NCBI RefSeq assembly: GCF_029846275.1
Contig: NZ_JARVWS010000004.1
Span: forward strand, 434,001 to 498,000
Reading direction: 5' to 3'
DNA: 64,000 nucleotides
Source: Nocardioides sp. CER19
Lineage (GTDB): Bacteria; Actinomycetota; Actinomycetes; Propionibacteriales; Nocardioidaceae
Positions 59,063 to 64,000 of this stretch are shown piece after piece. The notes beneath the pieces are model-generated. The model did no database searches, was not told the origin of the DNA, and saw only the letters and a list, made by a program, of their open reading frames with translations. Positions within the stretch are counted from its first letter, which is position 1. Each line of letters starts with the position of its first letter. The position numbers were made by a program, and so were the translations under genes.

Positions 59063-60238
59063 GTGAGTACCGTGACCGCTGTCGCACCGACCGAGATCGC
59101 CGGGCGGCTCCGCCTGACGCTGTATGCCGGCGCCGAAGTCCTCCTGACCGTGCCGACGCTCGTCGCCCTGGTGGTCACGATCGTGGGCGGCGTCTTGTCG
59201 ATCACGTGGATCGGGCTGCTGTTCCTGGTCTGGTCGGTGCCGATGCTGCACTGGCTGGCGGACCGGCACCGGGCCATGGCCGCCCACACGCTCGGTGTCC
59301 CCGTGCCCGACGACCGGGTGCCGGTGCCGCCGGGGACACACCTGATCGGGCGCGTCTTCGTCTGGGCGCGCGACCCGATGACCTGGCGGGAGCTCGGCTG
59401 GGCGATCGTCGCGGCGACCGTCGGCCTCGCGATCTCGCTGCTCACGGTCGTGCTGTTCCTGGCCGTGGTGACCGGGGCGCTGTGGTGGTTCGGCGTCGAG
59501 CCGATCATGCGCGCTCGCGCTCGGATCGACTGCTTCTTCCTCACCTACGGCCGTGCCGAGCGGCTCGAGCAGCGGGTCGCCGACCTGACCGAGAGCCGCG
59601 CCGACGTGGTGGACCATTCGGCCGCCGAGCTGCGCCGCCTCGAGCGCGACCTGCACGACGGCGCCCAGGCCCGGCTGGTCGCCCTCTCGATGAGCCTGGG
59701 GATGGCCGACGAGGCGTTCGACGCGGACCCCGAGCGGGCCCGCAAGCTGGTGAGCGAGGCGCGGGCCACGTCGTCCGCCGCGCTCGGCGACCTGCGCGGT
59801 GTGGTCCGCGGGATCCACCCGCCCGTGCTCGCCGACCGCGGCCTCAGCGGCGCCGTCCAGGCGCTCGCCCTCGACCTTCCCCTCCCGGTGGAGGTGGAGG
59901 CGCGGCTCTCGGGGCGTCCGCCGGCCCCCGTCGAGTCGGCCCTCTACTTCGCGATCGCCGAGTGCCTGGCCAACGTCGGCAAGCACTCAGGGGCGGAGCA
60001 TGCGTGGGTCCGACTGTGCCACCGGGACGGCGTCCTGAGGGCGATCGTGGGGGACGATGGTCGTGGCGGCGCCGATCCGACGGCAGGAACGGGCATGCTA
60101 GGCGTGATGCGCCGACTGGCGGCTTTCGACGGCACCTTGTCCGTCTCCAGCCCCGTCGGCGGCCCCACGATCGTCACGCTGGAGGTCCGTTGCGCCTTGT
60201 CCTCGCCGAAGACAACACCCTCCTCCGGGCCGGCCTGA
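59063..60238 (+). CDS. NarL-type sensor histidine kinase
   Basis: A 391-residue kinase. Two paired membrane segments (about residues 23-42/47-63 and 113-143) form a putative intramembrane sensor with almost no extracytoplasmic part. The HisKA_3 dimerisation helix RRLERDLHDGAQARLVAL carries His198; the ATPase domain has the N-box AECLANVGKHSGAE and G-box GDDGRGGADPTAGTGMLG. Such kinases often sense envelope stress or antibiotics. GTG 59063 is preceded by CAGGATGGGG. Its 3' end overlaps the response regulator by 49 bases, a long overlap for a real gene pair. Confidence 0.9.
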   Translation: MSTVTAVAPTEIAGRLRLTLYAGAEVLLTVPTLVALVVTIVGGVLSITWIGLLFLVWSVPMLHWLADRHRAMAAHTLGVPVPDDRVPVPPGTHLIGRVFVWARDPMTWRELGWAIVAATVGLAISLLTVVLFLAVVTGALWWFGVEPIMRARARIDCFFLTYGRAERLEQRVADLTESRADVVDHSAAELRRLERDLHDGAQARLVALSMSLGMADEAFDADPERARKLVSEARATSSAALGDLRGVVRGIHPPVLADRGLSGAVQALALDLPLPVEVEARLSGRPPAPVESALYFAIAECLANVGKHSGAEHAWVRLCHRDGVLRAIVGDDGRGGADPTAGTGMLGVMRRLAAFDGTLSVSSPVGGPTIVTLEVRCALSSPKTTPSSGPA

Positions 60239-60831
60239 CCCAGCTGTTGGAAGGGCACGGCTTCACGATCCTGCACGCTGTCGCCGACTCCGCCCACCTC
60301 GACGAGGCGCTGGCCGATCCCGCCGCCGAGGCGGCCGTGCTCGACGTACGGCTGCCACCCGACTTCACCGACGAGGGGCTGCGCGCGGCCATCACCGTGC
60401 GGACGGCCCGGCCCGGGTTCCCGGTCATGGTCCTCTCCCAGTACGTCGAGGCGCTGTACGCCCGCGAGCTGCTCGCCTCCGGCACCGGTGCCGTCGGCTA
60501 TCTCCTCAAGGACCGGGTGGCCGACGTGGCGGAGTTCGCGGAGGGCGTGCGCCGGGTCGCCGCCGGCGGGACCGTGCTCGACCCGGAGGTCGTCGCCACG
60601 GTGCTCTCGCGCCAGCGGGTGGAGCCGCTCGACCGGCTCACCGCGCGCGAGCGCGAGGTGCTGGGGCTGATGGCGGAGGGGCGCTCCAACGCCGCGATCG
60701 CCCACGCCCTGACCGTGACGGAGAAGGCGGTGGCCAAGCACATCAACGCGATCTTCACCAAGCTCGACCTCCCCGTCGACGAGGACGACCACCGCCGCGT
60801 GCGGGCGGTGCTCGCCTACCTCCGGGTCTAG
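60190..60831 (+). CDS. NarL/LuxR-family response regulator
   Basis: A 213-residue regulator. The receiver domain has AEDN, phospho-acceptor Asp52 in VLDVRLPPDF, and Lys in GYLLKDRV; the LuxR-type helix-turn-helix domain is LTAREREVLGLMAEGRSNAAIA with TEKAVAKHINAIFTKLDL. I start at TTG 60190 (RLVLAEDN) because it gives the complete first receiver strand, with GGAGGT just ahead at 60181-60186. This start lies inside the kinase gene. It probably controls the downstream ABC transporter and the divergent MMPL gene. Confidence 0.9.
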   Translation: MRLVLAEDNTLLRAGLTQLLEGHGFTILHAVADSAHLDEALADPAAEAAVLDVRLPPDFTDEGLRAAITVRTARPGFPVMVLSQYVEALYARELLASGTGAVGYLLKDRVADVAEFAEGVRRVAAGGTVLDPEVVATVLSRQRVEPLDRLTAREREVLGLMAEGRSNAAIAHALTVTEKAVAKHINAIFTKLDLPVDEDDHRRVRAVLAYLRV

Positions 60832-60857
60832 CGACCCTAGGTGATCGGGCGCGACCG

Positions 60858-60888
60858 ACCCTGAGCACCCTCAGGGGCGCCTCAGGGT
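60858..60888. promoter_or_regulatory. Inverted repeat upstream of the ABC transporter genes
   Basis: ACCCTGAG (60858-60865) and CTCAGGGT (60881-60888) are perfect inverted arms separated by 15 bases, which hold a third related CCCTCAGG. It lies between the regulator stop and the ATPase start, 57 bases from the latter. It could be an operator or a weak terminator. Confidence 0.4.
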
Positions 60889-60945
60889 CTGGTCCGGGGC
60901 GCTGCCCGACGCGCGTACCGGCGTCGCTCGGCGAGGGTTCTCGTC

Positions 60946-61863
60946 ATGATCAAGGTCGAGTCCCTCACCAAGAAGTACGCCGGATTCACGGCCGTGGACG
61001 ACGTGTCGTTCACCGCCCGGCCGGGTCGCGTCACGGGCTTCCTCGGCCCGAACGGGGCCGGCAAGTCCACCACCATGCGGGTCATGGTCGGCCTCACCGA
61101 GGCCACCTCCGGATCGACGACCATCCTCGGTCGCCGGTTCGCGGACCTGCCCAACCCGGGCCGCGAGGTCGGCGTCCTGCTGGACGCCTCCGCCCAGCAC
61201 GCCGGCCGCACCGGCCGGGAGATCCTCACCATCGCCCAGCGCACGATGGGGCTGCCCAAGTCGAGTGTCGACGAGACGCTCGAGCGGGTCAGTCTCACGG
61301 AGAGCGAGGCCGGCCGCCGGGTGCGCAACTACTCGCTCGGCATGCGCCAGCGGCTCGGCATCGGCGTCGCGCTCATCGGCGACCCGGAGGTGCTGATCCT
61401 CGACGAGCCCGCCAACGGTCTCGACCCGGCCGGCATCCGCTGGATGCGTGACCTGCTGCGCGGCTTCGCCGACCAGGGCGGCACCGTGCTGCTCTCCTCG
61501 CACCTGCTCCACGAGATCGAGGTCATCGCCGACGACCTCGTCGTCATCGGCAACGGCCGGATCGTCGCCGGAGGCACCAAGGACGAGCTGCTCGCCGCCG
61601 GAGGCACGCTGGTCCGCGCGGCGGACACCGCCGCGCTCGCCGCGGCCCTCGCCGGGGCCGGCATCGGGTACAGCGCCGCGGACCGCGGCGCCCTGCTCGC
61701 CGACGCCGAGCTCGCGGTCGTCGGCCAGGCCGCGTTCGCGGCCGGCGTACCCCTCACCGAGCTGCGCGCCGCCGACGGCGCCGGGCTCGAGGAGATGTTC
61801 CTCGCGCTGACCGCCGAGAGCCAGCGCGACCAGATCACCGTCCAGGAAGGAACCGCGGCATGA
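60946..61863 (+). CDS. ABC transporter ATP-binding protein (DrrA-like)
   Basis: A 305-residue ATPase of the ABC-2 exporter class. Walker A GPNGAGKST is at residues 34-42, signature YSLGMRQRLGIGVAL, Walker B VLILDEPANGLDP, and H-loop LLSSHLLHE. The C-terminal 80 residues form the DrrA-like domain. It pairs with the permease that starts at its stop codon (four-base overlap). Likely substrates are peptides, lipids or antibiotics, consistent with NarL-type two-component control. Confidence 0.93.
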   Translation: MIKVESLTKKYAGFTAVDDVSFTARPGRVTGFLGPNGAGKSTTMRVMVGLTEATSGSTTILGRRFADLPNPGREVGVLLDASAQHAGRTGREILTIAQRTMGLPKSSVDETLERVSLTESEAGRRVRNYSLGMRQRLGIGVALIGDPEVLILDEPANGLDPAGIRWMRDLLRGFADQGGTVLLSSHLLHEIEVIADDLVVIGNGRIVAGGTKDELLAAGGTLVRAADTAALAAALAGAGIGYSAADRGALLADAELAVVGQAAFAAGVPLTELRAADGAGLEEMFLALTAESQRDQITVQEGTAA

Positions 61864-62669
61864 CCACCGCCACCATCGAGTCCGCCGACGTCCGTACGTC
61901 GACCCGCGACCGCGCCGTCCCGAAGCCGATCCCCTTCAGCCGCATCCTCGGCGTCGAGCTCCGCAAGATGTTCGACACCCGCTCGGGCTTCTGGCTGATG
62001 GCGAGCATCGGGATCCTGGCCGTGGTCGCGACCGGCGCGGTCATCATCTTCGCGCCCGACGACCAGATCGACTACGGCGCGTTCGGGTCGGCCGTCGGCG
62101 TGCCGATGACGGTGATCCTGCCGATCATCGCCATCCTCTCCGTCTCCAGCGAGTGGAGCCAGCGCAGCGCGCTGACCACCTTCACGCTGGTGCCCAGCCG
62201 GGCCCGCGTCATCGCCGCCAAGGCGACGCTGACCGTCGCCATCGGCGTCGTCTCGATGCTCGTCGCGCTCGGCGTCGGCGCGGTCGGCAACGTGGTCGGC
62301 AGCGCGCTGGCCGGTGTCGACCAGACCTGGAACATCTCGCCGTCGGAGTTCGCCCAGATCGTGCTCGCCGACGGGATCGGCATGCTGATGGGGTTCATGC
62401 TCGGCGTCCTGCTGCGCAGCTCCCCCGCCGCCGTCGTCGGCTACTTCGTCTACTCGCTCGTCCTGCCCGGCATCTCGGGGGCTCTCGCCAACGCGACCGA
62501 CTGGTGGAACCAGCACGGCGCGTGGTTCGACCTCAACTGGGCCTCGGGCAACCTCTACGACGACATGACCGGGCAGATGTGGGCACAGCTGGGTGTCACC
62601 GCGCTGATCTGGCTGGTTCTTCCCCTCGCGGTCGGGCTGCGGCTCCTGATGCGCGCCGAGGTGAAGTGA
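61860..62669 (+). CDS. ABC-2 type transporter permease
   Basis: A 269-residue permease with six hydrophobic segments after a cytoplasmic N-terminus of about 40 residues (PFSRILGVELRKMFDTRSGFW is the usual pre-helix motif of this class). The ATG overlaps the ATPase stop (ATGA). It is the last gene of the kinase-regulator-ATPase-permease group. A hairpin lies 12 bases after the stop. Confidence 0.9.
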   Translation: MTTATIESADVRTSTRDRAVPKPIPFSRILGVELRKMFDTRSGFWLMASIGILAVVATGAVIIFAPDDQIDYGAFGSAVGVPMTVILPIIAILSVSSEWSQRSALTTFTLVPSRARVIAAKATLTVAIGVVSMLVALGVGAVGNVVGSALAGVDQTWNISPSEFAQIVLADGIGMLMGFMLGVLLRSSPAAVVGYFVYSLVLPGISGALANATDWWNQHGAWFDLNWASGNLYDDMTGQMWAQLGVTALIWLVLPLAVGLRLLMRAEVK

Positions 62670-62681
62670 CCTCCTGAGACT

Positions 62682-62711
62682 GCGGCCCGGCCCCTGCGGG
62701 GGTCGGGCCGC
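62682..62711. terminator. Terminator between permease and sulfite-oxidase-family gene
   Basis: GCGGCCCG (62682-62689) pairs with CGGGCCGC (62704-62711), with four more pairs inside (CCCC/GGGG) and a small internal mismatch. It sits between convergent genes, 12 bases after the permease stop. Confidence 0.7.
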
Positions 62712-62720
62712 TGCCATCTC

Positions 62721-63881
62721 TCAGAGGATCGTGACGGGATGGCGGACCACGGCATCGAAGAAGTAGCCGTTGGGGTTCCAGGCCGCCTCGTCGGGCTGCG
62801 TGCGGCCGCGCACGTCGGTCGCCCGGGCGAGGAGCGTCCTGGCCCCCGGCTCCGGGCGCTCGAGGACGGTCGACCACTGCGTCCAGCCCCAGCCGTGCCC
62901 GGCACTCGCCCGACCGGGAGCGTGCAGCCTCGCGGGACGCCAGGTGGCACCTCCGTCGGTGCTCACCTCGACACCGGCGATCGGGCCGGCCCCGCTCCAC
63001 GACCGCCCCGTCAGCTCGATCCGCGGGGCTCGCGCCAGCTGGGCGCCCCACGGGAGCTCCCAGGCCGAGCGCACCGGATTGGTGGAGAGCGGGCCGTCGA
63101 TGTTGTACCAGGTCGTGCTCCACGGCGAGGTCAGCTCGCTGGTCGACACCTCGAGGGAGCCGAGCCACTTGATGTTCGCGATGCCGACCCAGCCGGGCAG
63201 CACCAGCCGGAGCGGAAAGCCGTGGTCGGGCAGCAGCGGCTTCCCGTCGGCTCCCCAGGCGAGGATGGCGTCGTCGAGGGCCTTCGCGACCGGGAAGGGT
63301 CGCCTGACCGGGCCGTAGTCCACACCGGCGTTGACGTAGTCGGCGTCGAGGCCGGTGGCCTGGACGCTGACGGCGTCGGGCCGCAGCCCGAGCGCACGCA
63401 GCACGTCCGCGAGCCGTACGCCGGTCCAGCGCACCGTCCCGACCGCGCCGAGGGTCCACTGGGTGCCCGAGGCGGCACGTCCCTGCTGGGAGGCGAAGAA
63501 GCTGCGCCCGTTGCCGGTGCACTCGTGGACGGTGGTCGCCTGGACGTGACGGAAGCCGCGCAGCTCGCGGAGCGACAGGCTGGCGTCGCGGCGTACGCCG
63601 TCACCGTGGACGCGCAGCCGGTAGGTGCTCGGGTCGATCGTCGGCGTGGAGGTGTGGTTGCGGACGAACAGCCGGCGCTGCGGGGTGAGGTAGGCGCTGG
63701 GGTCGACCGACTCCCAGCGCATCTCGGCGTTGCTGCCGTAGTCGACGAACCACCGCGGCGGGAGCGGCTTCAGGATCTGGGGAGCGCCCGCCGACGCGGG
63801 CGGCACGAACGAGGGCAGCGAGGCGGCCGCAGCGGCCGAGGCGGCGAGTCCGAAGACCGTGCGCCGGGTGACCCGAGTCAT
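62721..63881 (-). CDS. Tat-exported sulfite oxidase-family molybdopterin protein
   Basis: A 386-residue oxidoreductase. A Tat signal is present at the N-terminus (RRTVFGLAASAAAAASLPSF, residues 6-25). The Moco domain follows, with the molybdenum cysteine Cys121 in TVHECTGNGRSFF, and then RWTGVRLADVLRALG and DHGFPLRLVLPGWVGIANIKWLG. The C-terminal Mo-co dimerisation domain ends in WNPNGYFFDAVVRH. It probably works outside the membrane on sulfite or a sulfoxide; the substrate is inferred only from the family. No heme domain is present, so an external electron acceptor is needed. A molybdenum cofactor system is not in the window. Confidence 0.92.
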   Translation of the reverse strand: MTRVTRRTVFGLAASAAAAASLPSFVPPASAGAPQILKPLPPRWFVDYGSNAEMRWESVDPSAYLTPQRRLFVRNHTSTPTIDPSTYRLRVHGDGVRRDASLSLRELRGFRHVQATTVHECTGNGRSFFASQQGRAASGTQWTLGAVGTVRWTGVRLADVLRALGLRPDAVSVQATGLDADYVNAGVDYGPVRRPFPVAKALDDAILAWGADGKPLLPDHGFPLRLVLPGWVGIANIKWLGSLEVSTSELTSPWSTTWYNIDGPLSTNPVRSAWELPWGAQLARAPRIELTGRSWSGAGPIAGVEVSTDGGATWRPARLHAPGRASAGHGWGWTQWSTVLERPEPGARTLLARATDVRGRTQPDEAAWNPNGYFFDAVVRHPVTIL

Positions 63882-63914
63882 GCGCCGAACGTTAACACGA
63901 TCGACTTAGTAGTT

Positions 63915-64000
63915 TTAGTGGTCGAAGGCCCTGATCGTCCGGTACGCGGCGCGGACCGCGATGGCGCGGCGGAGCTGTCGCGACACGACCCCGGCGAACT
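63915..64000 (-). CDS. C-terminal end of an unidentified gene (partial)
   Basis: The last 86 bases contain an open minus-strand frame ending in TAA at 63915-63917. The visible 27 residues are FAGVVSRQLRRAIAVRAAYR followed by TIRAFDH; they are basic and helical and look like a cytoplasmic tail. The gene would lie upstream of, and transcribed toward, the sulfite-oxidase-family gene, 33 bases away. It is too short to identify, and coding is inferred from the codon pattern. Confidence 0.4.
   Translation of the reverse strand, partial: FAGVVSRQLRRAIAVRAAYRTIRAFDH

Noticed and set aside
57223..60189. Plus-strand open frame upstream of the NarL-type regulator, in frame with it.
   Set aside because: It runs antisense through the MMPL gene and out of frame through the kinase gene; only the part from TTG 60190 has receiver and HTH features.
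1..64000. tRNA, rRNA, prophage, integron, toxin-antitoxin or secondary-metabolite clusters.
   Set aside because: I looked for them and saw no cloverleaf with anticodon arms, integrase, transposase or modular synthase; nearly all bases are explained by house-keeping and transporter genes.

Overview
The window is 64 kb of very GC-rich, gene-dense actinobacterial chromosome. The order UvrC-like protein / trpD / ctaE-qcrCAB / L,D-transpeptidase / ctaF-ctaD-ctaC / adenosine-kinase-like pfkB / HesB-ErpA / glycerate kinase matches, from memory, the respiratory locus of mycobacteria. dapB / M16 peptidase / pnp / rpsO is another conserved actinobacterial block. Codon use, GTG/TTG starts, four-base stop-start overlaps and a TCGAGTAG-type intergenic repeat suggest a Nocardioides-like organism (inference; no rRNA gene is present). 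I see no tRNA, rRNA, CRISPR array, transposase or prophage, and no gene-free stretch over 300 bases.

Layout. 1-4.6 kb: tail of a UvrC-like protein, a stand-alone Lrp/AsnC ligand domain, then an envelope glycosyltransferase cassette (GT2, DUF2304, GT2, DUF2142). 4.6-17.2 kb: trpD, a degenerate receiver protein and the whole bcc-aa3 branch (ctaG, ctaE-qcrC-qcrA-qcrB, ctaC-ctaD-ctaF), with an LLM oxidoreductase and a lipoprotein L,D-transpeptidase between. 17.3-24.7 kb: cysteine desulfurase plus TusA, adenosine-kinase-like gene, ErpA, glycerate kinase, a GNAT protein, a DUF695-like protein and nadA. 24.7-32.9 kb: a PhoP-like two-component system beside a MacAB-type ABC efflux operon with two membrane-fusion adaptors and a DUF5666 lipoprotein. 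33.0-41.4 kb: PspAB and HtpX, an ABC-2 transporter operon ending in a beta-propeller/phosphoesterase fusion, PspA and a DUF3043 protein. 41.4-48.5 kb: aldo/keto reductase, GNAT, dapB, methyltransferase, M16 peptidase, pnp, rpsO. 48.6-56.0 kb: a self-contained PTS island (mannitol-type EIICBA, zinc polyol dehydrogenase, EI, DeoR regulator, PfkB kinase, HPr). 56.0-64.0 kb: a secreted L,D-transpeptidase, an MMPL transporter divergent from a NarL-type two-component system with an ABC-2 transporter, a Tat-exported sulfite-oxidase-family protein and the tail of an unidentified gene.

How they work together. The 6-17 kb block encodes a complete quinol-to-oxygen supercomplex, and the Fe-S genes beside it (cysteine desulfurase/TusA, ErpA) fit cofactor supply. 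The most informative regulatory signal is a set of CTGTG direct repeats with 11-base spacing. They lie at the same distance (22 bases) upstream of the PhoP-like regulator gene and of the first gene of the MacAB-type operon. This predicts that the two-component system controls both itself and the efflux system. In the PTS island, two divergent promoter regions each carry direct repeats 20 bases apart, probable operators. The combination of a mannitol-type EII with a medium-chain zinc dehydrogenase and a PfkB kinase leaves its true polyol substrate open.

I found no clearly unprecedented system. The best candidates for follow-up are the double-adaptor efflux operon with its predicted PhoP-type boxes, the ABC-2/propeller-phosphoesterase operon lying among the Psp stress genes, and a small palindromic element flanked by a 21-base duplication of the polyol dehydrogenase 3' end.
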